From Knoellia sp. S7-12 (GTDB taxonomy: Bacteria; Actinomycetota; Actinomycetes; Actinomycetales; Dermatophilaceae), in NCBI RefSeq assembly GCF_040518285.1, contig NZ_CP155449.1, forward strand, positions 4,030,001-4,094,000: DNA of 64,000 bases, read 5' to 3'. Positions 7,742 through 15,659 of this stretch are shown here, in pieces; the first letter of the stretch is position 1; each line of letters begins with the position of its first letter. The position numbers and the translations under genes were made by a program. The notes under the pieces were generated by a model. It had not been told where the DNA came from and ran no database searches. It saw nothing but the letters and a program-made list of their open reading frames with translations.

Positions 7742-9265
7742 GTGAGCGAGACCCCCGTGAAGAGCACCGAGGCCAGCCAAAGCGCTGCCCCCGAGATCGA
7801 CCTGTCCGAGCAGCAGCGCATCCGCCGCGAGAAGCGCGAGCGTCTGCTGGAAGCCGGCACACCGGCATACCCCGTCTCGGTCGACCGGACCCACAGCCTC
7901 GCCGAGGTGCGCTCGGAATGGGGCCACCTCGAGACCGGGCAGGAGACCGATGACGTCGTCTCGGTCGCTGGCCGCGTCGTCTTCATCCGCAACACAGGCA
8001 AGCTCGCGTTCGCCAGCCTGCAGGAGGGTGAGGGCATCCGCCTCCAGATCATGCTCAGCCTCGCGGAGGTCGGCGAGGACTCCCTCGCTGCCTGGAAGGC
8101 CGACGTCGACCTCGGCGACCACGTGTCGGTCACCGGCCGCGTCATCAGCAGCCGCCGCGGCGAGCTCTCGGTCATGGCGACTGCCTGGACCATGGCGAGC
8201 AAGGCGCTGCGCCCCCTGCCGATCCTGCACAAGGAGCTCTCCGAGGAGAGCCGGGTGCGTCAGCGCTACGCCGACCTCATCGTGCGCCAGGAGGCGCGCG
8301 ACATGGTGCGCACCAAGGCCCGCATCCTCAGTGCGATGCGCCACGAGCTCGAGCGACAGACCTACATCGAGGTCGAGACGCCGATCCTCCAGCTCATCCA
8401 CGGCGGTGCCGCAGCACGCCCCTTCACGACGCATTTCAACGCCTTCGACCAGCAGATGACGCTCCGCATCGCGCTTGAGCTCAACCTCAAGAAGGCTGTC
8501 GTCGGCGGCGTCGACCGCGTCTATGAGATGGGCCGCATCTTCCGCAACGAGGGTGTTGACGCGACCCACTCCCCCGAGTTCACGATGCTCGAGGCCTACC
8601 AGGCGTGGGGCGACCAGACGACGATCGCGGGACTCATGCGCGACCTCTATCTCGCGGCCGCCGATGCGTTCGGTTCACGCCAGGTCGAGACCGACCGGGG
8701 CACGATCAACCTCGACGGCGAATGGCGCTGGCTGCCGGTGCACGAGGCCGTGAGCGAGATCGTCGGCGAGACAGTCACGATCGACACCGACATCGACACC
8801 CTGCGCGGCTACGCGACCAAGCATGACGTCGCCATCGACCCGGCCTGGGACCGCGACAAGGTCTTCCTCGAGCTCCTCGGTGAGCTCGTCGAGCCGACCC
8901 TGCTGCAGCCGACGTTCCTGTGCGACTACCCCGCGAGCGCACAGCCGCTCGCCCGCCCGCACCGCAGCGAGCCGGGACTCATCGAGGCGTGGGACCTCAT
9001 CATCGACGGTGTCGAACGCGGCACCGGCTTCTCCGAACTCGTCGACCCCGAGATCCAGCGTCAGGTCCTCACCGACCAGTCGACCAAGGCAGCCGGTGGC
9101 GACCCCGAGGCCATGCAGCTCGACGAGGACTTCCTGCGCGCACTCGAATACGGCGCACCGCCGATGGGTGGGCTCGGGCTCGGCGTTGATCGACTCGTCA
9201 TGCTCTTCACGGGCGCCAACGTTCGCGAAACAATTCTCTTCCCCCACCTCAAGCCGGAGGCATGA
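7742..9265 (+). CDS. lysS: Lysyl-tRNA synthetase, class II
   Basis: A 507-residue class II aminoacyl-tRNA synthetase that charges tRNA-Lys. An N-terminal OB-fold anticodon-binding region (about 70-160) is followed by the catalytic domain with motif 2 at about 262-282 (GRIFRNEG then HSPEF) and motif 3 near the C-terminus (GLGLGVDRLVMLFTG). The IHGGAAARPF element near 219-227 is typical of LysRS. The start is GTG 7742, with GAAGG six bases upstream. The C-terminal half is of the actinobacterial type (PLARPHRS, GFSELVDP). In mycobacteria lysS is followed by lsr2 and clpC1; here lsr2 follows, but clpC is 13 kb further on. Confidence 0.93.
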   Translation: MSETPVKSTEASQSAAPEIDLSEQQRIRREKRERLLEAGTPAYPVSVDRTHSLAEVRSEWGHLETGQETDDVVSVAGRVVFIRNTGKLAFASLQEGEGIRLQIMLSLAEVGEDSLAAWKADVDLGDHVSVTGRVISSRRGELSVMATAWTMASKALRPLPILHKELSEESRVRQRYADLIVRQEARDMVRTKARILSAMRHELERQTYIEVETPILQLIHGGAAARPFTTHFNAFDQQMTLRIALELNLKKAVVGGVDRVYEMGRIFRNEGVDATHSPEFTMLEAYQAWGDQTTIAGLMRDLYLAAADAFGSRQVETDRGTINLDGEWRWLPVHEAVSEIVGETVTIDTDIDTLRGYATKHDVAIDPAWDRDKVFLELLGELVEPTLLQPTFLCDYPASAQPLARPHRSEPGLIEAWDLIIDGVERGTGFSELVDPEIQRQVLTDQSTKAAGGDPEAMQLDEDFLRALEYGAPPMGGLGLGVDRLVMLFTGANVRETILFPHLKPEA

Positions 9266-9267
9266 TC

Positions 9268-9435
9268 ATGTGGGACTCCATCTGGCCATATCTTGCGGCC
9301 ATCCTGCCCACGATCATCGTGGCCTGCCTCTTTTATTTCCTCATGAAGAGCATCCTGGAAGGCGACCGGCGCGAACGCCTCGCGCAGAGCCAGTGGGAAA
9401 AGAATGAGCACAAAACCCCTGAGGACAATTCCTGA
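9268..9435 (+). CDS. Small membrane protein between lysS and lsr2
   Basis: A 55-residue open frame, MWDSIWPYLAAILPTIIVAC followed by LFYFLMKSILEGDRRERLAQ and a polar tail ending EDNS. It predicts one transmembrane helix (about residues 8-27) and a charged cytoplasmic tail. GGAGG at 9256-9260 lies seven bases before ATG 9268; an ATG at 9262 in the same frame overlaps the lysS stop but is too close to the ribosome site. The gene ends 44 bases before lsr2. I do not recognise a family; the coding pattern, helix and ribosome site together make it a probable real gene. Confidence 0.6.
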   Translation: MWDSIWPYLAAILPTIIVACLFYFLMKSILEGDRRERLAQSQWEKNEHKTPEDNS

Positions 9436-9479
9436 CTGTTAATCTCATCGAGACATATTCGATGTGAAGGGAATTCCAC

Positions 9480-9803
9480 ATGGCACAGCGTGTGCAGGTG
9501 TTGCTCGTTGACGATCTCGACAACAGCGACGCCGATGAGACCGTGACGTTCGCGCTGGACGGCGTCACCTACGAGATCGACCTCAATGAGGGCAACGCGA
9601 GCAAGCTTCGTGACGCGTTCGCACCGTGGGTTGGTCACGCCCGCCGCTCCGGCGGCCGCAAGGCCACGGGTCGCAGCGCGGGAGGACGTCGCAAGGACGT
9701 CTCCGCCGTGCGCGAATGGGCTCGCAAGAACGGGCACAACGTGAGCGAGCGCGGCCGCATTCCAGCCACGATCCAGGACGCCTATGACAAGGCCAACAGC
9801 TGA
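9480..9803 (+). CDS. lsr2: Lsr2, H-NS-like nucleoid protein
   Basis: A 107-residue DNA-bridging protein that silences AT-rich, often foreign, DNA in actinobacteria. The N-terminal half (1-55) is the acidic oligomerisation domain. A basic linker ([18 protein letters not shown]) leads to the C-terminal DNA-binding domain with the minor-groove-binding RGR at residues 91-93. Length and architecture fit the family. AAGGGAA sits seven bases before ATG 9480. Downstream is a perfect 15-bp hairpin. The low-GC genes later in this window (49-52 kb and 58-64 kb) are the type of sequence Lsr2 would be expected to coat. Confidence 0.93.
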   Translation: MAQRVQVLLVDDLDNSDADETVTFALDGVTYEIDLNEGNASKLRDAFAPWVGHARRSGGRKATGRSAGGRRKDVSAVREWARKNGHNVSERGRIPATIQDAYDKANS

Positions 9804-9820
9804 ACTCGAGAGATCTCAGC

Positions 9821-9855
9821 GAGGCGACGGCACCCGATGTGGGTGCCGTCGCCTC
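9821..9855 (+). terminator. Perfect 15-bp hairpin after lsr2
   Basis: GAGGCGACGGCACCC (9821-9835) pairs perfectly with 9841-9855 around the loop GATGT. It begins 18 bases after the lsr2 stop. No T-run follows, so it may be an actinobacterial I-shaped terminator. Confidence 0.7.
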
Positions 9856-9859
9856 ACTC

Positions 9860-10480
9860 ATGTCGCGCCACCATGGATATCTCACCTTTGTCGGCGGTCG
9901 ACACCTCAGCAGGCCGCTGTCCAGCGCCTTGGAATTCTCGGCGCAGTGGCGTGCAAACCTCACAGCCGTCAACACCCGCCTGTATGCCGTTCCCTCACCT
10001 CCCCAGGTCGCCTCCGCTTTTGTCCTCCAGCACCTGTTGAGCATTCCGGCACAGGTGTCCGCATTCGCAGCCGTCACCGGTCCCTGGCACGCGGATCTGG
10101 GCACGCTTGATGACTCGCGCATCTCGTGCGACCTCGCTCCCGGCCTCTATCCCGAGCGTCTCGGGTTCTTGTCGCTCCGCCCGGCCGCCCCCGAACTGGA
10201 GGAACGGATCGCCGCCGCGGGCACGGCATACCGGGCTCTGGGGCGGGAGATCGCGCAGGCCTATGACGGCGGCGTGAAGGTGTCGACCCGGCAACGCCTC
10301 GGCATGGTCGACGACCTCTGGCAGATGGCGTTGCGTGAGGCGCGGGGGGCTGCGGGCCAGGGGCTCGGTCCCGCAGTCGAGCGACGGTCGTGCTGCTTCA
10401 TCTATGCCCTGCCCGGGTGTCACGAGTGTGCCGGCTGCCCGCGACTCTCGGACACGACTCTCGGACCACGGGATGAGTAG
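9860..10480 (+). CDS. FhuF-like (2Fe-2S) protein
   Basis: A 206-residue protein ending in the cysteine pattern of FhuF-type ferric-siderophore reductases: Cys178-Cys179, ten residues, Cys190, two residues, Cys193, with an additional Cys187 (CCFIYALPGCHECAGCP). In FhuF this pattern binds a [2Fe-2S] cluster that reduces iron released from siderophores in the cytoplasm. The middle contains the helical SAFVLQHLLSIP segment seen in the family. The start is uncertain: GTG 9839 lies inside the lsr2 hairpin, so I prefer ATG 9860, though no clear ribosome site precedes either. No siderophore transporter is adjacent, although the cobalamin-type importer lies 10 kb away. Confidence 0.65.
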   Translation: MSRHHGYLTFVGGRHLSRPLSSALEFSAQWRANLTAVNTRLYAVPSPPQVASAFVLQHLLSIPAQVSAFAAVTGPWHADLGTLDDSRISCDLAPGLYPERLGFLSLRPAAPELEERIAAAGTAYRALGREIAQAYDGGVKVSTRQRLGMVDDLWQMALREARGAAGQGLGPAVERRSCCFIYALPGCHECAGCPRLSDTTLGPRDE

Positions 10481-10524
10481 CGCGCCTCATGGCTGAGAGG
10501 CACACGGCGGAGGATCGTGGAGGC

Positions 10525-10953
10525 ATGGCATTCATCATCAGAGCACTCGGGATCGGGCTCGCGGCGACGGCCGCCTACCTGCTGATGACCATCGGTGACG
10601 ACGGGGAGGGCGGCGCCAACATCGGGGCCGGTCTCGCAGTCTTCGCCGTCCTGGCAGTCGGCGGGTTCGTCTGGGCACTGCTCGACGGGTTGGCCCGGCC
10701 CTCTGCCGCTGCTCAACCCATCGGGCTCGGCGCCCTTCTGCTGCGGTGGGTCCTTGCCTCGGTCATGGCGGTCGCTGTGGTCATCGCGGCCATGGAGGTG
10801 CGCAGCGGTGGGGACTACCTCTCGGACTTCGACGCATCGTCGGCGGTCTTCCTCGTCCTGCTCGTCCTCGTGCCGTCCGTGGTCGGCGCACTGATCGGGT
10901 ATGCCGCCCGCGGCACTGGGTCTGTCGCGCCGAGTCACACGCGTTCGAGCTGA
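10525..10953 (+). CDS. Hypothetical membrane protein, four helices
   Basis: A 142-residue protein with four predicted hydrophobic segments (roughly residues 2-20, 32-55, 70-90 and 110-130). I recognise no family. ATG 10525 is chosen over ATG 10489 because GGAGG at 10509-10513 lies about 11 bases upstream and the first helix then begins directly. It is read in the same direction as the FhuF-like gene, 44 bases after its stop, and its 3' end overlaps the convergent small secreted protein gene by 19 bases. Confidence 0.6.
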   Translation: MAFIIRALGIGLAATAAYLLMTIGDDGEGGANIGAGLAVFAVLAVGGFVWALLDGLARPSAAAQPIGLGALLLRWVLASVMAVAVVIAAMEVRSGGDYLSDFDASSAVFLVLLVLVPSVVGALIGYAARGTGSVAPSHTRSS

Positions 10954-11192
10954 GCACCCCGGATCCGATAGGTCACCACCTCACCCGTTGGTGAGCTGGT
11001 GGTGATCGCGGCCGGGTTGGCCAGGGGCGAAGCGGCGGCGGCCGGTACGCGATGGCCGGTGGCCACACCGGCAGCGTGAGCGGCGGCCGGTGTCATGGCT
11101 CCGGTGCCGATGACCGCAACAGCGGCCGCTGACGTGAGGGCTCCGGCGATGCGGAGGGCGCGGGCGGGGATGCGGGCCTGGGTCGTCTCCAT
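10935..11192 (-). CDS. Hypothetical small exported protein
   Basis: An 85-residue frame starting METTQARIPARALRIAGALT and continuing into a hydrophobic Ala-rich stretch that ends AAAHA, a credible Sec signal peptide with cleavage near residue 40. The remaining 45 residues are Ala/Pro/Thr-rich without recognisable motif. A nine-codon-longer start (ATG 11219) is possible; neither has a strong ribosome site. It overlaps the end of the convergent membrane protein gene. The signal peptide is the main reason to believe it is real. Confidence 0.4.
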   Translation of the reverse strand: METTQARIPARALRIAGALTSAAAVAVIGTGAMTPAAAHAAGVATGHRVPAAAASPLANPAAITTSSPTGEVVTYRIRGAQLERV

Positions 11193-11289
11193 GACCTGAA
11201 CCCTGCTGATCACTCCCATGGACCGGCTGTGAACGTCATGTGGGGCCCCAATGAGCGGCGGCCACTGCCGAGCCAGGCGGGTTCGGGTC

Positions 11290-12171
11290 TCAGAGGAGGT
11301 CTGCGAGCAGGTCGCCGTGGGTGTCGAGCCGCTCGAGCATGTCGTCGAACATGACCTGCTCGAACCGCTTGCCCGCCGCGCCGGCCTCGACCTCGTCCCA
11401 CGTCCTGGGAGCGGCAACGCAGGGCAGTTCCTTGCCGCGCAGCGAGTAGGGGCTGATCGTCGTCTTTGCGGCGACGTTCTGGCTCCAGTCGAGGAAGATC
11501 TTGCCGGGCCGCAGTGACTTGGTCATCTTCCACAGGACGAGGTCGGGGTGCTTCTTCGTCATCTCCTGCGCCAGTTGCTGGGTGAGGTCGCGCACCTGGT
11601 CGCTCGTGAGGTCACCGCCGAGCGAGGCGTAGAGCTGCATGCCCTTGCTCCCCGACGTCACAGGATAGAGCTCCAGCCCCAGCGCCTCTAGCCGCTCGCG
11701 CAGGAGCAGGCCGACCTGGGCGCACTCCTTGAGTCCCGCAGGGCTGCCCGGGTCGAGGTCGATGACGAGTCGGTTGGGGTTCTGCGGCTCGCCGTCCTCG
11801 GTGACCTTCCACTGCGGCACGTGCATCTCGAGGGAGTTGAGGTTGATCAGGTAGGTGAGCTGCGCGAGATCGTCCACGAGCGGATAGGTCACGTCGTCGA
11901 CCTTGACCCTCCCCAACCACGTCGGCGCACCGCTCGGCAGGTTCTTCTCGAAGAAGCTCTGGTCCGACACCCCGTGCGGCCAGCGCACGCGCGTCACCGG
12001 ACGAGCAGCGATGTGCTGCAACAGGATGGGGCCGACCGTGGCGAAGTAGTTGAGCACCTCACCCTTGGTCGTCTCGGTCGCCGGGAACATCACCTTGGCC
12101 AGGCTCGAGAGCTTGAGGGTGCGGCCCTCGACCTCGACGCGGGTGATCTCGGGGACGTATCGCTCAGGCAT
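11290..12171 (-). CDS. LigD-type primase-polymerase (stand-alone)
   Basis: A 293-residue archaeo-eukaryotic primase-type polymerase, the PolDom of LigD, which fills gaps and adds ribonucleotides during non-homologous end joining with Ku. The catalytic metal pair is Asp138 and Asp140 in LVIDLDPG. The start of the fold (RTLKLSSLAKVMFP...KGEVLNYF) and the SGSKGMQLY element are typical of LigD polymerases. Here the domain is a separate gene: it begins within the last eight bases of the ligase gene, so the two are translationally coupled. In mycobacteria polymerase, nuclease and ligase are one polypeptide; no nuclease domain is visible here. Confidence 0.85.
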   Translation of the reverse strand: MPERYVPEITRVEVEGRTLKLSSLAKVMFPATETTKGEVLNYFATVGPILLQHIAARPVTRVRWPHGVSDQSFFEKNLPSGAPTWLGRVKVDDVTYPLVDDLAQLTYLINLNSLEMHVPQWKVTEDGEPQNPNRLVIDLDPGSPAGLKECAQVGLLLRERLEALGLELYPVTSGSKGMQLYASLGGDLTSDQVRDLTQQLAQEMTKKHPDLVLWKMTKSLRPGKIFLDWSQNVAAKTTISPYSLRGKELPCVAAPRTWDEVEAGAAGKRFEQVMFDDMLERLDTHGDLLADLL

Positions 12172-13105
12172 CGGTCACCTCGTGCAGGTCGGCAGGAGTG
12201 AGATCGCTACGAACTCCGAGGTATGCCGGTTGCCGCAGTTTGCCGGTCGACCCGCGTCCCAGCGACTGCACCTCCACGACGACCGTGGGCTCGACCCACG
12301 TCGCACCCTCCGCGTCTTCTCGGGGCACGACGTTGGAGAAGGGGGATCCGTTGCGCGACAACGGTTCCAGCATCTTGCCGACCCGGGCCCCAGCGGTGCC
12401 GGCAAGTCCGGCACCCACGCGGCCGGCATACTCCCAACCGCCTGCGCCGTCAGGCGTTCCGACGAGGACGGCACCCAGCCGGTGCGTCGTGCCCACCTCG
12501 GGACGCCATCCACCGATGACGACCGAAAGGGTGGCGCGGTGCGGGGACTTGCGCCAGTCCGGGGACCGGCGGCCGGCGGCATACAGAGATGTTCGTCGTT
12601 TGCTCACCACTCCTTCAAGGCCCTGGTCGCGGGTGGCCTCGAAGAGCTCCTCACCGTCGTCGTAGGTGGGCGGCACCTGCCAGGCGGAGCTGCTCAGCTC
12701 GAGGCGTTCCAACAGCTCGCGGCGGGCCGCCCACGGCTGCTTCGACAGGTCGGAACCGAACAGCCGCAACAGGTCGAACGCCATGAACGTGACCGGACGC
12801 GTCGTCGCGAGCAGCGCCGCCTTGCGCGGTGACGAGACGTGCATCCGTTCGGCGAGCGCCGAGAACGACGGCAGCCCGCCATCGAGCGCCACGACCTCAC
12901 CGTCGAGGAGGAGGTCGTCGTAGGTGTCGGCGAGACCCGCCAACTCAGGGAAGCTCACCGAGACGTCGCGGCCGGTGCGGCTCGAGAGCACCAACCGCCC
13001 GTCGCGCACGTCGGCGAGGACGCGCATCCCGTCCCACTTCACCTCGTGCACCCACTCCGGGCCGCGTGGAATGCCATCGGCGACGGCGGCGAGCATCGGC
13101 TGCAT
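12164..13105 (-). CDS. ATP-dependent DNA ligase (LigD/LigC ligase module)
   Basis: A 313-residue ATP-dependent ligase that seals breaks through a lysyl-AMP intermediate. The nucleophile is Lys23 in VKWDGMR (motif I); LLLDGEVVALD is motif III, FMAFDLLRL motif IIIa, EGVVSKR motif IV, and WRKSPH motif V, followed by an OB-fold. ATG 13105 is chosen because the protein then starts MQPMLAAV as LigC/LigD ligases do, with AGGATGG upstream; the frame is open far upstream but crosses the ku gene. It is first in the polymerase operon and divergent from ku and nei across one small gene. Confidence 0.85.
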   Translation of the reverse strand: MQPMLAAVADGIPRGPEWVHEVKWDGMRVLADVRDGRLVLSSRTGRDVSVSFPELAGLADTYDDLLLDGEVVALDGGLPSFSALAERMHVSSPRKAALLATTRPVTFMAFDLLRLFGSDLSKQPWAARRELLERLELSSSAWQVPPTYDDGEELFEATRDQGLEGVVSKRRTSLYAAGRRSPDWRKSPHRATLSVVIGGWRPEVGTTHRLGAVLVGTPDGAGGWEYAGRVGAGLAGTAGARVGKMLEPLSRNGSPFSNVVPREDAEGATWVEPTVVVEVQSLGRGSTGKLRQPAYLGVRSDLTPADLHEVTDA

Positions 13106-13174
13106 GAGCCCATCCTGACGCACGGGGTGCACGGGTGTCGGGGTGACTCCAAAGCACCTCCGGCGATCGGGTGA

Positions 13175-13540
13175 GTGGTGTCCAATGTTCCTGTGGGCGA
13201 GGTGACGGGAAGCAGGGGGCGGGGCAACCTGCGGTGGGCCCTGCTGTTCGCGCTGACTGTCGCGCTCACCCTTGCGCTTGCGGTGGCGCTGACCCACCAC
13301 CTGGATCGGCCCACTGTGCGAGTGGTGTGGGGCGTCGTCGCGCTGGGTCTGTTGCTCGCTCCCGTGGCCCTGTTCTGGATCCTCGGCGAGGCTCACTTGC
13401 GCTGGTCGCCCCGTGGCCGCCTGGGCCGCGCGCTGGTCGGCTGGTCCCTCGTCGCCGTCTTCGTCGGCGTGATCGTCTGGTGCTTCCCCGTGGGCTTCTA
13501 TCTGTTCATCATGAGCCTCGCCTTCACCTTCGGCTGGTAG
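13175..13540 (+). CDS. Hypothetical small membrane protein
   Basis: A 121-residue protein with three hydrophobic segments (about 20-40, 48-70, 88-115) and a charged loop GEAHLRWSPRGRLGRAL. No family recognised. The start is a GTG at 13175; a second GTG at 13193 is equally possible. It sits between the divergent ligase gene and ku and reads toward ku, whose ATG is 36 bases after its stop, so it may carry part of the ku promoter or be cotranscribed with it. Confidence 0.5.
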   Translation: MVSNVPVGEVTGSRGRGNLRWALLFALTVALTLALAVALTHHLDRPTVRVVWGVVALGLLLAPVALFWILGEAHLRWSPRGRLGRALVGWSLVAVFVGVIVWCFPVGFYLFIMSLAFTFGW

Positions 13541-13576
13541 CGCCTGCCCGGAGGGCGTCCGGCATACGATGGATTC

Positions 13577-14473
13577 ATGCGTGCAATCTGGAAGGGCGCG
13601 GTGTCGTTCGGGCTGGTCAACGTCCCCGTGCGGCTCTATTCGGCAACCGAGAACCATGACGTGCAGTTCCGGCAGGTGCACCGCGAGGATGGCGGCCGGA
13701 TCAAGTACAAGCGCACGTGCAGCATCGACGGCGAAGAGGTCGCGTACGACGACATCGCCAAGGGCTACGAGACCGAGGACGGCGACATGGTCGTCCTCAC
13801 CGACGAGGACTTCAAGGACCTGCCGAGCAAGTCCTCCAAGGAGATCAACGTCGAGAAGTTCGTGCCGACGGAGCAGATCGACCCGATGCTCCTCGACAAG
13901 TCCTACTACCTCGAGCCCGACAAGACGGCGACCAAGCCCTATGTCCTCCTGCGCGAGGCGCTCGAGTCCGAGGGCCGCATGGCCGTCGTCACCGTCTCGA
14001 TCCGCACCCGGATGACGATGGCGGTGCTGCGGGTGCGAGAGGGCGTCATCGTCATGCAGACGATGCTCTGGCCCGACGAGATCCGCCAACCCGACTTCGC
14101 CGCCGTCGAGCAGGCCGAGGACGCGACCGACAAGGAGATGGCCATGGCCAAGCTCCTCATCGAGCAGCTCGCCGGTGACTTCGAGGCCGACGACTACGAG
14201 GACGATTACGCCATCGCCCTCCAGTCGCTCGTCAAGGCCAAGGTCGAGGGTGGCGAGATCCAGGCCCCGGCCGCCGAGGCCGAGGAGTCCGGCGAGGTTG
14301 TCGACCTGCTGGCTGCACTCGCCAAGTCGGTCGAGAAGGCCAAGGCGTCCCGCGGCGAAGCCCCCGCGAAGTCATCCAGCAAGGCCGAGGCCAAGCCCGC
14401 CAAGAAGGCTGCGGCCAAGAAGACGACAGCGAAGAAGGCGACAGCAAAAAAGGCTGCCAAGAAGGCCTCCTGA
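13577..14473 (+). CDS. ku: Ku, non-homologous end-joining DNA-binding protein
   Basis: A 298-residue bacterial Ku, which as a homodimer rings broken DNA ends and recruits LigD. The N-terminus MRAIWKGAVSFGLVNVPVRL is the hallmark of bacterial Ku, and the beta-barrel core extends to about residue 200. After about residue 250 the protein ends in a Lys/Ala-rich tail of repeated KKA units resembling histone H1; such tails in actinobacterial Ku enhance DNA binding and are variable. The octamer CGGCATAC lies 10-17 bases before the ATG. The nei-type gene begins three bases after the stop, so the two are cotranscribed. Confidence 0.93.
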   Translation: MRAIWKGAVSFGLVNVPVRLYSATENHDVQFRQVHREDGGRIKYKRTCSIDGEEVAYDDIAKGYETEDGDMVVLTDEDFKDLPSKSSKEINVEKFVPTEQIDPMLLDKSYYLEPDKTATKPYVLLREALESEGRMAVVTVSIRTRMTMAVLRVREGVIVMQTMLWPDEIRQPDFAAVEQAEDATDKEMAMAKLLIEQLAGDFEADDYEDDYAIALQSLVKAKVEGGEIQAPAAEAEESGEVVDLLAALAKSVEKAKASRGEAPAKSSSKAEAKPAKKAAAKKTTAKKATAKKAAKKAS

Positions 14474-14476
14474 CAC

Positions 14477-15313
14477 ATGCCCGAAGGCCACACCCTCTAC
14501 GCCCTCGCCCGTGACCTCGACATCGCTTTCCGCGGCACGTCGCCGACCGTGACGAGCCCGCAGGGCAAGTTCGCCGGCGGCTCCGCACTCGTCTCCGGGC
14601 TCGAAGTCCTCGAGGCGACCTCGTGGGGCAAACACCTCTTCGTCGAGTTCGTCGGCGACCGGTTTCTCTGGGTGCACCTTGGGCTGATCGGCACCTTCAC
14701 GATCGACACGACGTCGTATGCCGGTGAGTTGCCTGTCGTGGGTCAGGTCCGGTGCCGCTTCGCCACCGACGACCACGTCGCCGACCTGCGCGGGCCGATG
14801 GTCTGTGACGTCGTCACGTCGGAGAAGGTCGATGAGATCCTCGTGCGGTTGGGCCCGGATCCCTTGCGTCCCAACGATGTCCGCTCAGACCCAGACCTCG
14901 CATGGAAGCGGATCCAGCGGTCGAGCAAGCCGATCGCCGAGCTGCTCATGGATCAGGCGGTGCTGGCCGGAGTCGGCAACGTCTATCGCTCCGAAGTGCT
15001 GTTCCGGTTGCGGGTCAACCCCTTTCGCCCCGGCAACAAGCTGCAGCGCAAGACCTGGAGGGCCATCTGGGAAGACCTCGTGGCGCTCCTGCCACTCGGT
15101 GTGGCGACGAGCAAGATCGTCACGATCCGCGAGCAGGTCGACGAGGTGTCCCAAGCGCTCGAGGCCGGCGAGGACGTGAGGATGACCACTCGAGACTCCT
15201 ATGTCTACAAGCGCCAGGGCGAGGCCTGCCATGTCTGTGGGTCGAAGATCAAGACCCAGGTCGTCGCCGGCCGCAACCTCTTCTGGTGCGGCAACTGCCA
15301 ACGTCGCGGCTGA
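14477..15313 (+). CDS. nei: Fpg/Nei-family DNA glycosylase (Nei-type)
   Basis: A 278-residue base-excision repair enzyme that removes oxidised bases. The N-terminus MPEGHTLYALARDLD carries catalytic Pro2 and Glu3; the HT at positions 5-6 and the overall pattern resemble actinobacterial endonuclease VIII (Nei2) more than Fpg. The helix-two-turn-helix region is around LMDQAVLAGVGNVYRSE. The C-terminal zinc finger is intact: Cys251, Cys254, Cys271, Cys274 with 16 residues between the pairs. It follows ku by three bases, making a Ku-glycosylase operon opposite the polymerase-ligase operon, so this stretch is a compact DNA-repair island. Confidence 0.85.
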   Translation: MPEGHTLYALARDLDIAFRGTSPTVTSPQGKFAGGSALVSGLEVLEATSWGKHLFVEFVGDRFLWVHLGLIGTFTIDTTSYAGELPVVGQVRCRFATDDHVADLRGPMVCDVVTSEKVDEILVRLGPDPLRPNDVRSDPDLAWKRIQRSSKPIAELLMDQAVLAGVGNVYRSEVLFRLRVNPFRPGNKLQRKTWRAIWEDLVALLPLGVATSKIVTIREQVDEVSQALEAGEDVRMTTRDSYVYKRQGEACHVCGSKIKTQVVAGRNLFWCGNCQRRG

Positions 15314-15334
15314 CCTCAGCCCCACCTTGCCGAT

Positions 15335-15399
15335 CGACTTATTGCGACTTCGCCTAGTTGTGAGCCCAGCGAGCAACTAGGCGAAGTCGCAATAAGTCG
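15335..15399. repeat. Perfect 26-bp inverted repeat
   Basis: 15335-15360 is exactly complementary to 15374-15399 around a 13-base loop. Each arm contains the hexamer CGACTT twice, ten bases apart. It lies 21 bases after nei and before the end of the convergent deacetylase gene, so it could terminate nei transcripts, but there is no T-run and the stem is longer than usual. The rest of 15400-15659 holds no gene I can support. Confidence 0.85.
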
Positions 15400-15659
15400 G
15401 ATGTGGGAGCGGCGGGTGAGGCGAAGCTAATTCGGTGGCGGACGGCATACCTGTGCCGTCAGACTTGGCCACGGACGAGCGAGAGGAAGCAGTCGGAGCG
15501 GCGTGCCGCCACCGGTTCTGCGCGTTGCCTCTCGTCGATGGATCCGAGGGCATGCCCTGTCAAGGCTTCGGGTTCAACTCCCGCATTTCGACACAGGTGG
15601 TGTCGGTCGGGTTCACGGATCGCAGTGCTCTGTGGCCCGGATGGTCAGCGATGGCGACG

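Noticed and set aside
15560..15600. A T-arm-like sequence, CGGGTTCAACTCCCG, as a possible tRNA or att site
   Set aside because: The four-to-five base stem and loop look like a tRNA T-arm, but no acceptor, D-arm or anticodon arm can be folded around it.
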